DNA of 64,000 nucleotides from Hungatella hathewayi WAL-18680 (GTDB lineage: Bacteria > Bacillota > Clostridia > Lachnospirales > Lachnospiraceae): NCBI RefSeq assembly GCF_000235505.1, contig NZ_JH379027.1, positions 2,376,839-2,440,838 of the forward strand, in the 5' to 3' direction. A program made the translations under genes and the position numbers. The notes under the pieces are model-generated. The model saw only the letters and a program-made list of their open reading frames with translations, did no database searches and was not told where the DNA came from. Position 1 is the stretch's first letter; every line of letters starts with the position of its first letter. This document shows, one piece after another, positions 7,424 to 16,320 of this stretch.

Positions 7424-8170
7424 TTACTTAGCCTGCTTCAAAATCTCATCCATCTGTTTAATCTCTTTCTCCTGAGCCGCAATAATCGTCTCGGCCAGCT
7501 TTGTCACCTCTTCATTGTCCGTATAATCCAGAATCGCCTTGGACATATCGACGGCCATCTGGTGGTGCATCAGCATGCCTTCGGCGAAGGCTTCATCCAC
7601 ATTTTTTGCGGTGGAGGTGCCGTGGTGCATGTGGGCGTGGCTGGACATCATCTCGTCGTAGGCGGCCAGATAGCCTTCCTCCTTTGCCTCGTCCTTCACA
7701 CCGGATTCCCCAATTTCTTTTATCAACTGATTCATCTGGTCAATCTCGCCGGTCTGGGCTTCGATGATATCTTTAGCCAGCTGTTTCAGCTCCTCATTTT
7801 CTCCGCCATATTTGAGATAGCTCAATGACATGTCGATGGCGGACTCGTGATGGGGAATCATGCCCTTCAGGAAATCAACGGAAGCGTTGCCCGTGGGCTC
7901 CACGGTCATGGCATCCATCATATCGGTCATAATCTGGTCCTGCTCCTTTAAATAGCTGGCCAGCGCATCGGAATCCTGCGCTCCGGCGGCGGAAGAGGAC
8001 GGTGTAGTCCCTGTGGTCTGCCCAGCGCTAGTCTCCTCCATGCTGTGTCCCCCATGAGGGTCTTGTGAAGCCTTATTCCGGTTCGCCCCGCTGACCCAGA
8101 AGACAATGAGAACAATCAGGATAATCCCAAGAATGATACCGATAGTCCAATACTGTTTTTGCTTATTCAT
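7424..8170 (-). CDS. membrane-anchored DUF305 (ferritin-like) protein
   Basis: 248 residues. The start at 8170 follows AAAGGGA; a longer frame to 8263 lacks a site. Residues about 7-28 form one transmembrane segment or signal anchor, followed by a Ser/Thr-rich linker containing HGGHSMEE. Two tandem copies of the DUF305 four-helix unit follow: FLKGMIPHHESAIDMSLSYL and FAEGMLMHHQMAVDMSKAIL, each with the MxxHHxxAxxM metal-type motif and a downstream A-x-x-I-x-x-A-Q-x-x-E-I helix. The family is often linked to copper tolerance. Acts outside the membrane by topology. Confidence 0.85.
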   Translation of the reverse strand: MNKQKQYWTIGIILGIILIVLIVFWVSGANRNKASQDPHGGHSMEETSAGQTTGTTPSSSAAGAQDSDALASYLKEQDQIMTDMMDAMTVEPTGNASVDFLKGMIPHHESAIDMSLSYLKYGGENEELKQLAKDIIEAQTGEIDQMNQLIKEIGESGVKDEAKEEGYLAAYDEMMSSHAHMHHGTSTAKNVDEAFAEGMLMHHQMAVDMSKAILDYTDNEEVTKLAETIIAAQEKEIKQMDEILKQAK

Positions 8171-8269
8171 AATCAGTCCCTTTCTGAAAATATATTTTAT
8201 CAGTGTTAGTATGGCTGTTTTATGGTTGGTAATACACATGTGATCAGGATGATTAGAAAACAAACAAAA

Positions 8270-8291
8270 AAGGCTGTTACCAGCCTTTGCT
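8270..8291 (-). terminator. possible second terminator downstream of tRNA-Pro
   Basis: On the minus strand AAAGGCTG-gtaa-CAGCCTTT is followed by more T residues: an 8-bp stem with a T-rich tail. It lies about 100 nt past the tRNA and just upstream of the DUF305 gene. Confidence 0.5.
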
Positions 8292-8343
8292 ACAATTTAG
8301 GTTTTTTCATCATTTTTTGATAATACATAAGTATGGAATAATA

Positions 8344-8385
8344 TAAAAAACGCCGAAAACCAAGTGAAATCAATGGTTTTCAGCG
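8344..8385 (-). terminator. intrinsic terminator of tRNA-Pro
   Basis: On the minus strand CGCTGAAAACCA pairs with TGGTTTTCGGCG around an 11-nt loop and is followed by T6. It begins 9 nt after the tRNA 3' end. Confidence 0.75.
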
Positions 8386-8393
8386 CCAGTCAG

Positions 8394-8467
8394 TCGGAGT
8401 AACAGGATTTGAACCTGCGACCTCTCGGCCCCCAGCCGAGCGCGCTACCAAGCTACGCCATACTCCG
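8394..8467 (-). tRNA. tRNA-Pro (anticodon GGG)
   Basis: The minus strand folds into a cloverleaf. The acceptor stem CGGAGTA pairs with TACTCCG, with discriminator A. The D arm contains AGCTTGGTAG. The anticodon arm is CTCGG-CTGGGGG-CCGAG, giving anticodon GGG, and the T arm contains GGTTCAAATCC. CCA is not encoded. Confidence 0.95.
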
Positions 8468-8579
8468 TACTCGACTATTATAGCAAAAGATTGTCATTTT
8501 GAAAAGTAGATTCTATTGAAAATTTAAAATGAATGGGATATGATAGTACGAGAGTGAGAAAAAGGGGATGAAAAATACG

Positions 8580-9362
8580 ATGAGACAGCTGGTCAGCTTT
8601 GACTTGGATATGACACTTTTGGACCATGCGACCTATGCAATTCCGGACAGTGCGCTGGAGGCGCTTAAGCGGCTTCGGGAGCGGGGATTTGTGGTGGCGC
8701 TGGCTACCGGGCGGGATATGGACAATCATTACAGCAGGGAATTTCGCGACATGGTTGGGGCGGACGCTGTGATTCATATGAACGGAACCAAGATTACGGT
8801 GGGGGATAAACTGATTTACGAGCATCATATGGACAGAAAGCTGCTGGAGCGGATTCTGGATTTTGCCAAGACCCAGGGGTATTCGGTGGGAGTGACCATC
8901 GGGGACGAAGATTTTTACACCCACAGCGAGCAGGTGGCAGCCCACGATATCAGACGCTGGGGCGAGTGCGGGAGACAGTTTAAGGACCCGATGAAGCTGC
9001 TGGACATCGGCGTGCGGACTCTGGCTTATGTGGGTGCGCCGGAGGGAGCCCACCGGATGGAGGAAGCGTTTCCGGAGCTGAAATTCCTCTTGTTTGCGGG
9101 GCTTCAGGGAGCGGACGTGGTGGAGAAGACAGCCTCCAAGGCCCAGGGACTGCTCCGGCTCTGCGACTACTATGGAATTGATGTGAAGGATACCTACGCC
9201 TTCGGCGACAGCATGAATGATTACGAGATTGTACAGACAGCCGGAACCGGCATCGCCATGGGAAATGCCCTCGATGTGCTGAAAGAAGCGGCGGACTACG
9301 TGACGGCGGACATCCGGGAGGACGGGGTGTACAAGGCCTGCGTGCATTTCGGACTGATATAA
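8580..9362 (+). CDS. Cof-type HAD-IIB family phosphatase
   Basis: 260 residues from ATG 8580. An in-frame ATG at 8568 sits inside the AAGGGGATGA ribosome site, so 8580 is preferred. The HAD motifs are in order: DLDMT (nucleophile and acid Asp, residues 8-12), LATGRD (motif II Thr), the lysine of EKTASKAQGL (motif III) and FGDSMNDYEI (motif IV). The Gly of DxDGT is replaced by Met. The cap is type C2B. Substrates are probably sugar or nucleotide phosphates; the family does not allow a finer call. It may share a transcript with the dehydrogenase gene 23 nt downstream. Confidence 0.88.
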   Translation: MRQLVSFDLDMTLLDHATYAIPDSALEALKRLRERGFVVALATGRDMDNHYSREFRDMVGADAVIHMNGTKITVGDKLIYEHHMDRKLLERILDFAKTQGYSVGVTIGDEDFYTHSEQVAAHDIRRWGECGRQFKDPMKLLDIGVRTLAYVGAPEGAHRMEEAFPELKFLLFAGLQGADVVEKTASKAQGLLRLCDYYGIDVKDTYAFGDSMNDYEIVQTAGTGIAMGNALDVLKEAADYVTADIREDGVYKACVHFGLI

Positions 9363-9385
9363 TATGGAGAAGAGAGGACTTTGAT

Positions 9386-10795
9386 ATGGCAATCAGATAT
9401 GACTGCATCGTCATCGGCGCCGGACCGGGCGGATACACGGCGGCCTTAAAGGCGGCGGAGCTGGGACTCAAGGTGGCTGTGATTGAGAAAGAGAAGGCGG
9501 GAGGAACCTGCGTAAACCGCGGCTGCATTCCGACGAAGGCCCTGCTTCACGCGTCCGGTATCTTCCATGAATTACAAAACTGCGACAAGTTTGGTGTGTC
9601 CACCGATTTCATTTCCTTTGATTTCGGGAAAATGCAGAAGTATAAGAAAAAGGCGGTGGCGGAATACCGCAGTGAGATCGAGCAGTTGTTTGAGGAGGCC
9701 GGGGTGGATATGATTACCGGCACGGCCTCCATCCGCCGCGGGAAACATGTGGATGTGCGAAACGCTTCCGGGAAAGAGCATTATGTGGCGGACTCCATCA
9801 TTATCGCCACGGGAGCCAGACCGGCGCTGCCGGATATTCCCGGCATAGATAAACGGGGCGTGTGGACCAGCGACCGGCTGCTGGCGTCGGATACCTGGAA
9901 TTTTGAGCGGATGACGATTGTGGGCGGCGGTGTGATTGGAGTGGAATTTGCCACGATTTTTAATTCCCTGTGTTCCCAGGTGACCATCATAGAGCGGGAG
10001 GACCATCTGCTAGGTCCCATGGACAAAGAGGTGGCCCAGGCGCTGGAGAAGGAACTTCGGGCGAAAGGAATCCAGATTTACTGCCGCGCGGATTTGAGAG
10101 AGATTACGGATGAAAATGGACTCGTCTGCCATATAACCCAGGATGGGAAGGAACTGCATCTCCGCTCCGGACAGATTCTGGTGGCGACCGGACGGACGCC
10201 TTATATGGAGGATTTGTTCGGCGAAGATGTGGAGTTTCAGATGGACCAGGGACGGCTGGTGGTCGATTCCGAATTTAGGACCAGCGAGCCGGGAGTCTAC
10301 GCCATCGGAGACGTGGCGGCGGATATCCAGCTTGCCCATGTGGCGGCGGCCCAGGGCACTTATGTGGTGGAAAAGATTGCGGGGAAGGAGCACACGATCC
10401 GGCTGAGCGTGGTGCCCAACGGCATGTACGCCAGACTTCCGGTGGTGCCAAACTGCATTTACACCAACCCGGAGATAGCGACGGTGGGACTGACGGAGGA
10501 GGCGGCGAAAGCCAGCGGCCTGAAGGTGCGCTGTGGGAAATATTCCATGGGGCGGAACGGAAAGTCGATTATCACGGGGGAGGAGAGCGGATTTATCCGG
10601 CTGGTATTTGAGAGTTATTCGGGGAATCTGGTGGGTGCCCAGATGGTGTGTCCGCGTGCAACGGACATGATTGGGGAGATGGCCACGGCCATTGCCTGCG
10701 GGCTGTCCGACCGGAAACTTCTGATGGCCATGAGGGCCCATCCCACATACAGCGAGGGAATCAAGGCGGCGATTGAGGACGCCATGAGAGCATAG
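9386..10795 (+). CDS. lpdA: dihydrolipoyl dehydrogenase
   Basis: 469 residues, the usual E3 length. An FAD-binding GAGPGGYTAALKAAELG lies at the N-terminus, and the redox disulfide is in GGTCVNRGCIPTKALL. The NAD-binding segment is IVGGGVIGVEFATIF, the second FAD motif is YAIGDVAADIQLAHVA, and the catalytic His-Glu pair is in AMRAHPTYSEGI. It oxidises protein-bound dihydrolipoamide with NAD. No 2-oxoacid dehydrogenase E1/E2 or glycine-cleavage gene is adjacent. A short repeated stretch (VVPNGMY.. then VVPNCIY..) suggests a small in-frame duplication near residue 350. Confidence 0.92.
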   Translation: MAIRYDCIVIGAGPGGYTAALKAAELGLKVAVIEKEKAGGTCVNRGCIPTKALLHASGIFHELQNCDKFGVSTDFISFDFGKMQKYKKKAVAEYRSEIEQLFEEAGVDMITGTASIRRGKHVDVRNASGKEHYVADSIIIATGARPALPDIPGIDKRGVWTSDRLLASDTWNFERMTIVGGGVIGVEFATIFNSLCSQVTIIEREDHLLGPMDKEVAQALEKELRAKGIQIYCRADLREITDENGLVCHITQDGKELHLRSGQILVATGRTPYMEDLFGEDVEFQMDQGRLVVDSEFRTSEPGVYAIGDVAADIQLAHVAAAQGTYVVEKIAGKEHTIRLSVVPNGMYARLPVVPNCIYTNPEIATVGLTEEAAKASGLKVRCGKYSMGRNGKSIITGEESGFIRLVFESYSGNLVGAQMVCPRATDMIGEMATAIACGLSDRKLLMAMRAHPTYSEGIKAAIEDAMRA

Positions 10796-10853
10796 ACATT
10801 ACATAAATCAGGCGCTGAAGCGCTGGCGCCAAGCATAAAAGGAGAGCAGAGAC

Positions 10854-12653
10854 ATGAATGAAAAACTGGAGCAATTGAGAAGCCTGATGGCCGAGCGGCA
10901 CATGGACGCTTATCTGATTCCCACGGCGGATTTCCACGAGTCGGAGTATGTGGGGGAGCATTTTAAATGCAGGAAGTTTCTGACTGGCTTCACCGGTTCC
11001 GCCGGAATTGCGGTGGTGACGCCGGACGAGGCGGGTCTGTGGACTGACGGGCGGTATTTTGTCCAGGCGGCCAGCCAGCTGGAGGGAAGCGGTTTTACAC
11101 TCCGGCGGATGGGCCAGGAGGGAGTTCCGACCATCGAAGAGTATTTGGAGCAGACCATGCCAGAACATGGTGTTCTGGGCTTTGACGGCCGTGTGGTGAA
11201 CAGCCAGATGGGCCGGGAACTGGGCGAAGTCCTTGAGAGCAAGGCAGTGACATTTTCCTATGAGGAAGATTTGGTGGGCATGATATGGCCGGACAGACCG
11301 GCGCTGTCGGCGGAGCCGGTGTGGATTCTGGATGAGAAGTATGCGGGAGTCTCCGCGGCGCAGAAAATTGCGGATTTGCGAAAGGCTATGAAGGAAGCCA
11401 AGGCGGGGGTTCATGTGCTGACGACTCTGGACGATATTGTGTGGCTGCTCAATATCCGTGGAAATGATATCCCCTACAACCCGGTTGTGCTGTCCTATGT
11501 GGTAGTGACGGAGGAGAAATTCTATCTGTTTATCAACCCGGAGGTGCTGGGCGATGAGGTGAAAACCTATCTCAAAGGCCTGGGTGTGACGTTGAAGCCC
11601 TACGATGACATTTACGAGTTTGTCAAGGCGTTCCGCAGACAGAACGTGCTGCTGGAGACGGGGAAGACGAATTATGCGATTATCAACAACCTGGATGACA
11701 GCAATAAAATCATCGATAAGTTAAACCCGACTGCCGCGGCCAAAGCCATGAAGAATCCGGTGGAGATAGAAAATGAGCGGAAGGCCCACATCAAGGACGG
11801 TGTGGCGGTGACGAAGTTTATTTACTGGCTGAAGAAGGCGGTGAAGGAACATTCAGGAAATGAACCGCTGACGGAAATTAGCGTTTCCGATTATCTGGAG
11901 GAGCTGAGGCGGCAGCAGGAGGGCAATCTGGGGCTGAGCTTCGACACGATTTCCGCTTACAAGGAGCATGCGGCCATGTGCCACTACTCCGCGACGCCGG
12001 AGACGGATGTGGAGCTGAAGCCGGAGGGATTGTATCTGGTGGATTCCGGCGGACAGTACTATGAGGGAACCACGGATATCACCAGAACGGTGGCGCTGGG
12101 GCCGATTACGGATGAGGAGCGGGAGCATTTCACCCTGGTTGCCATGAGCATGCTGCGGCTGGGCCACGTGAAATTCCTCCACGGCTGCCGCGGGCTGACT
12201 CTTGACTATGTGGCGAGGGAGCCGTTCTGGACCAGAGGGCTGAACTACGACCACGGCACAGGCCACGGCGTGGGCTATCTGTTAAATGTCCACGAGCGCC
12301 CACACGGCATCCGCTGGAAAATGGTGCCGGAGCGGATGGACAACGCGGAGCTGGAAGCCGGCATGGTGACGTCGGATGAGCCGGGCATCTATATCGAGGG
12401 CAGCCATGGAATCCGGACGGAGAATCTGATGGTTTGCAAAAATGCGGAGAAAAATGAGTACGGCCAGTTTATGGAATTTGAATTCCTGACCTTTGTGCCC
12501 ATTGATTTGGACGCGCTGGATCCGTCGATTATGGAGCCGAAGGATATCGCCTATCTGAACGCATATCACAGAGAAGTTTATGAAAAAATTTCGCCTTATC
12601 TGACAGCGGAAGAGGCGGAATGGCTGAAGGAATATACGAGAGAAATTTCATAG
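10854..12653 (+). CDS. aminopeptidase P family (M24B) Xaa-Pro peptidase
   Basis: 599 residues with AAAGGAGA before the ATG. Two creatinase-like N-terminal domains precede an M24 catalytic domain. Metal ligands are visible in order: VDSGGQYYEGTTDITRT (two Asp), GHGVGYLLNVHERP (His), VTSDEPGIYIEGSHGIRTEN (Glu) and a C-terminal EFEFLTF (Glu). A C-terminal extension after this is typical of the three-domain 600-residue bacterial and eukaryotic form. It cleaves N-terminal residues before proline, in the cytoplasm. A terminator hairpin follows. Confidence 0.93.
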   Translation: MNEKLEQLRSLMAERHMDAYLIPTADFHESEYVGEHFKCRKFLTGFTGSAGIAVVTPDEAGLWTDGRYFVQAASQLEGSGFTLRRMGQEGVPTIEEYLEQTMPEHGVLGFDGRVVNSQMGRELGEVLESKAVTFSYEEDLVGMIWPDRPALSAEPVWILDEKYAGVSAAQKIADLRKAMKEAKAGVHVLTTLDDIVWLLNIRGNDIPYNPVVLSYVVVTEEKFYLFINPEVLGDEVKTYLKGLGVTLKPYDDIYEFVKAFRRQNVLLETGKTNYAIINNLDDSNKIIDKLNPTAAAKAMKNPVEIENERKAHIKDGVAVTKFIYWLKKAVKEHSGNEPLTEISVSDYLEELRRQQEGNLGLSFDTISAYKEHAAMCHYSATPETDVELKPEGLYLVDSGGQYYEGTTDITRTVALGPITDEEREHFTLVAMSMLRLGHVKFLHGCRGLTLDYVAREPFWTRGLNYDHGTGHGVGYLLNVHERPHGIRWKMVPERMDNAELEAGMVTSDEPGIYIEGSHGIRTENLMVCKNAEKNEYGQFMEFEFLTFVPIDLDALDPSIMEPKDIAYLNAYHREVYEKISPYLTAEEAEWLKEYTREIS

Positions 12654-12708
12654 GAGCCCGGAGGAAATTTGTCGAAGCATAAGAGACAGACAGGCCGGGC
12701 ATGATAGG

Positions 12709-12750
12709 AAGAAGGATGTATTTTGAAACTGAAATATATCCTTCTTTTGA
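12709..12750 (+). terminator. intrinsic terminator after the aminopeptidase gene
   Basis: AAGAAGGATGTATTT pairs with AAATATATCCTTCTT (15 bp with one G-U) around a short loop, followed by TT and a T-rich stretch. It also argues against starting the next gene at 12701, which would lie across this hairpin. Confidence 0.75.
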
Positions 12751-12793
12751 TTTATCTGGGTGGAGAGATGAGAGACCGGAGAGGAGACATTTT

Positions 12794-14842
12794 ATGGAGT
12801 TTAAGAATGGCAAGGAGAGAAAGCCCAACCGGCTGATAGGTGAGAAATCGCCCTATCTGCTTCAGCACGCCTACAATCCTGTGGAATGGTATCCATGGGG
12901 GAAGGAGAGCTTTGAGAAGGCGGAGCGGGAGGACAAGCCGATCTTTCTGTCCATTGGATACAGCACCTGTCACTGGTGCCATGTGATGGAGGAGGAATCC
13001 TTTGAAAATGAAGGGATTGCGGGGATTATGAACCGGGAGTTCGTCTGCGTGAAGGTGGACCGGGAGGAGCGGCCGGATGTGGATTCCGTATACATGTCGG
13101 TCTGCCAGGCCATGACCGGGCAGGGCGGATGGCCCTTGACCATCATAATGACGCCGGAGTGCCGTCCATTTTTTGCAGGGACCTATCTGCCGCCGGTGAG
13201 ACGGTATGGGCGGATGGGACTGGCGGAACTGTTGAATTCGGTGGCGAAGCAATGGAAGGAGAACCGGCAGCAGTTGTTTAGGAGTGCGGAGCAGATACAG
13301 GCATTTTTGAGGCAGCAGACGGAGATGGACGTGGAGGGGGAAGTGTCAAAGGCGCTGGTGTCCCAGGGGTATCAGCAGCTGGAGCGGAGTTTTGACGAAA
13401 TTCACGGCGGATTTGGCGGGGCGCCGAAATTTCCCACGCCGCACCACCTGCTGTTTTTGATGGATTATGGGGTGAGGAGAGACGTGCCGGAGGCATTTTA
13501 CATGGTGGACAGGACGCTGGTGCAGATGTACCGTGGCGGGATTTTTGACCATATTGGAGGGGGATTTTCCAGGTATTCCACGGATGAGCGGTGGCTGGTG
13601 CCCCATTTTGAGAAAATGCTCTATGACAATGCGCTGCTGACGCTGGCTTACGCGAAGGCCTACGGGATTACCGGGAAGAAGCTGTATGCGGAGGTGGCCG
13701 GGAGGATTCTGGGGTATGTGAAGGCGGAGCTGACGGACGAGGGCGGCGGTTTTTACTGCGGGCAGGACGCGGACAGCGACGGGGTGGAAGGAAAGTACTA
13801 TGTGTTTACGCCGGAGGAGATTCGGGCGGTGCTGGGAAATGCGGACGGGGAGCGTTTTCTAGCCAGGTACGGGATGACCGGCAGTGGGAATTTTGAAGGA
13901 AAATGGATTCCGAACCTTCTGGACTATCAGGGGGATTTGGAGGAAATGCAGCCGGAGAAGGACAGAAGACTGTATGAGTACCGGCTGGCCAGAGCGCGGC
14001 TTCACAAGGATGACAAGATTCTGGTGTCCTGGAATGGGTGGATGATAACGGCCTGCGGGAGAGCGGGGGCCGTGCTTGAGGAAGATGCGTATGTGGAGAT
14101 GGCGGTGCGGGCGGAAGCATTTCTCCGGGAGAAGCTGGTGAAGGACGGGCGGCTGATGGTGCGGTACCGGGACGGCGAGGCGGCCGGGGAAGGGAAGCTG
14201 GACGATTATGCCTGTTACTGCCAGGCGCTGGTGGAGCTTTATGAGGTGACGTATGAGACGGATTATCTTCGACGGGCGCGGGAACTGGCGGATGTGATGG
14301 TGGAGCAGTTTTTTGATGGGGAGCGGGGCGGCTTTTACCTGTATGCGAAGGATGGGGAAGAGTTGATTGTGAGGACGAAAGAGACCTACGACGGGGCAAT
14401 GCCTTCGGGAAATTCGGTGGCGGCGCTGGTGCTGGAACAGCTGGGCAGAATCACCGGGGAAATGCGGTGGGCGGAGACGCTGGACAAACAGCTGCGTTTT
14501 CTGGCGGGAGCCATGGACGGGTATCCGGCGGGGCAGAGCTATGGGCTGCTGGCAATGATGAATGTGCTGTATCCCACGAAGGAGCTGGTGTGTGTGCTGG
14601 CGGATGAGGAGTGGGAGAGACGAAAGAGGGAGATTCGAAAGCTGGCGGCGACGGTGCCTGGATTGGCTGTGGTGGTGAAGACGAAGGGGAATGAGGAGGC
14701 GCTTGGGAGCGTGGCTCCATATACGAAGGATTATCCGGTGCCGGAGCGTGGCGGGGAGTATTATCTGTGCAGCGGCGGGCAGTGCATGCGGCCGGTGAAG
14801 GAGTTGGAGACGTTGATGAGGAAATGGGAGGTCAGGTTATGA
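12794..14842 (+). CDS. YyaL/DUF255 thioredoxin-fold and glycosidase-fold protein
   Basis: 682 residues from ATG 12794, with GAGGAG seven bases upstream. An N-terminal thioredoxin-like domain carries the family signature [16 protein letters not shown], then [15 protein letters not shown] (CxxC) and [21 protein letters not shown]. It is followed by an (alpha/alpha)6-barrel with [33 protein letters not shown]-type repeats. Homologues are the bacterial YyaL and human SPATA20; biochemical role unsettled. The stop overlaps the next start (ATGA). Confidence 0.9.
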   Translation: MEFKNGKERKPNRLIGEKSPYLLQHAYNPVEWYPWGKESFEKAEREDKPIFLSIGYSTCHWCHVMEEESFENEGIAGIMNREFVCVKVDREERPDVDSVYMSVCQAMTGQGGWPLTIIMTPECRPFFAGTYLPPVRRYGRMGLAELLNSVAKQWKENRQQLFRSAEQIQAFLRQQTEMDVEGEVSKALVSQGYQQLERSFDEIHGGFGGAPKFPTPHHLLFLMDYGVRRDVPEAFYMVDRTLVQMYRGGIFDHIGGGFSRYSTDERWLVPHFEKMLYDNALLTLAYAKAYGITGKKLYAEVAGRILGYVKAELTDEGGGFYCGQDADSDGVEGKYYVFTPEEIRAVLGNADGERFLARYGMTGSGNFEGKWIPNLLDYQGDLEEMQPEKDRRLYEYRLARARLHKDDKILVSWNGWMITACGRAGAVLEEDAYVEMAVRAEAFLREKLVKDGRLMVRYRDGEAAGEGKLDDYACYCQALVELYEVTYETDYLRRARELADVMVEQFFDGERGGFYLYAKDGEELIVRTKETYDGAMPSGNSVAALVLEQLGRITGEMRWAETLDKQLRFLAGAMDGYPAGQSYGLLAMMNVLYPTKELVCVLADEEWERRKREIRKLAATVPGLAVVVKTKGNEEALGSVAPYTKDYPVPERGGEYYLCSGGQCMRPVKELETLMRKWEVRL

Positions 14843-15462
14843 GTCTTGAGGAATTTTTTGAGGAGATAGACAGGCATCTGATGGAGGATGAGAGACCGTC
14901 GGAGTATCTGCGGCAGGTGGAGGATTCGGAGCTGTTTCTTCATTTTCCATTTGAAATGCTGCACCGGATGAGGAAGACGAAGCAGTCGCCGAAATATCAC
15001 CCGGAGGGAAATGTGTGGACCCACACGCTGATGGTGGTGGACGAGGCGGCGAAGCGGAGAGGAGAGAGTACAGAGCCACGGGTGCTGATGTGGGCGGCGA
15101 TGCTTCATGATATTGGGAAGCCGGATACGACAAGGCTGAAGCACGGGAAAATCACTTCCTACAACCATGACAGGGAAGGAGAGCGGCTGGCGAAGGAATT
15201 TTTGGAAATATTTTCGGAGGACGAGACGTTTATCAAGGCGGTGTGCGGGCTGGTGCGTTATCATATGCAGATATTGTTTCTGTCGAAGAAGGCGGAACTG
15301 GCGGAGCTGGAGGAGATGAAGAGGCAGGTGGATATCAGGGAAGAGGCGCTTCTGGGGCTGTGCGACAGGCTGGGGAGAGACGGCGTGGATGAGAAGAAGG
15401 AGAAAGAGAGCGTGAGGGAGTTTCTGCTGGCTTGTGCGGTGGGGGAGGGGGAGTTGGGATAG
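14839..15462 (+). CDS. HD-domain phosphohydrolase
   Basis: 207 residues. Start ATG 14839 overlaps the previous stop and follows GGGAGGT, indicating translational coupling. The metal-binding HD motif is [10 protein letters not shown], preceded by the first His in [12 protein letters not shown] and followed by [14 protein letters not shown] and VRYHMQI. It resembles the HD domain of CCA-adding enzymes without the nucleotidyltransferase part. The substrate (phosphate ester) is not predictable. Confidence 0.88.
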   Translation: MSLEEFFEEIDRHLMEDERPSEYLRQVEDSELFLHFPFEMLHRMRKTKQSPKYHPEGNVWTHTLMVVDEAAKRRGESTEPRVLMWAAMLHDIGKPDTTRLKHGKITSYNHDREGERLAKEFLEIFSEDETFIKAVCGLVRYHMQILFLSKKAELAELEEMKRQVDIREEALLGLCDRLGRDGVDEKKEKESVREFLLACAVGEGELG

Positions 15463-15562
15463 GATGGGGTGAGATAGGATGGGGTGACGTGATGAGAAAG
15501 AGGCGGTGAGACTGTGGGAGGTTTCACCGCTTTTGGGGGTGGAGAGGTGTGATTGGATGGCG

Positions 15563-16132
15563 TTATGTTTCCTCGGAGGGAAGGTTGACTAACGTGTAGG
15601 GATGATTGACATATGGCAGGAATTTGGTCAGGATATCCTGGGTGTTGATTTTCAGGCTGGAGGTATTGATGCAGGGATGGCAGCCGATGTATTCCTGGTG
15701 GTTGATGACGTCCTCGTCGATTAAAAGGCGGACCTGGCGCCCGGTGTCGTTCATCAGACCGAGGACGCTGACGGAGCCGGGGGTGATATCCAGATACTTC
15801 TCCATGAATTCCGGGCCGGCGAAGGAGAGTCTGGCGCTGCCGATCTGCTTGGACAGAGCCGCAGTCTTGAATTTCTTGCCGCCGGGCATCATCAGGAGAT
15901 AGAAACTGGTCTTTTGGGCATTACATAGGAATAGGTTCTTGCAGATTTCGATGCCAAGAAGGCGGTCGATATCGTGGCAGGCTTCGATGGTGTTGGTGAC
16001 GTCGTGGTCGATGCGCTGGTAGGAGATGTTTAGCTGGTCAAGCAGGTCGTAAGTGCGAATCTCTTTTGCGAGCCGCCCGGTTACGTCCGCGGGGCGGCCG
16101 GTGTATACTGGGGAAATATAAAAGTTATCCAT
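15563..16132 (-). CDS. prolyl-tRNA editing (YbaK/ProX-type) protein
   Basis: 189 residues with AGGAGG upstream. Family elements are the N-terminal DLLDQLNISYQRIDHD, CKNLFLCNAQKTSFYLLMMPG with the key Lys, GSARLSFAG, TPGSVSVLGLMND and CHPCINTSSLKI near the end. Free-standing editing-domain proteins of this family deacylate mischarged Ala- or Cys-tRNA(Pro). The tRNA-Pro gene lies 7 kb away and is not functionally linked by position. About 100 nt separate this gene from the convergent HD gene; no clean terminator seen there. Confidence 0.88.
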   Translation of the reverse strand: MDNFYISPVYTGRPADVTGRLAKEIRTYDLLDQLNISYQRIDHDVTNTIEACHDIDRLLGIEICKNLFLCNAQKTSFYLLMMPGGKKFKTAALSKQIGSARLSFAGPEFMEKYLDITPGSVSVLGLMNDTGRQVRLLIDEDVINHQEYIGCHPCINTSSLKINTQDILTKFLPYVNHPYTLVNLPSEET

Positions 16133-16320
16133 GGGGGTCCTCCTGATGGGGTATATTGATGAATGGTTTTTGTGTATTTTTGTCAGGGTGTTTCAGACTA
16201 TTATACAAAAATGGCTCAAAAATGCAATGATTTTTTACTGCGCGTTGTAATGTGGCGTCGAATCAGATATAATATTGGGGAATGTATGCCTGAGAAGATA
16301 GAGGGCAGGATTGGGAGAGA

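Noticed and set aside
10010-10741. Long minus-strand frame inside lpdA (243 codons), likewise 8478-9392, 13806-14399 and 59405-60034
   Set aside because: They are antisense shadows of well-identified genes with high codon bias and show no domain or ribosome site.
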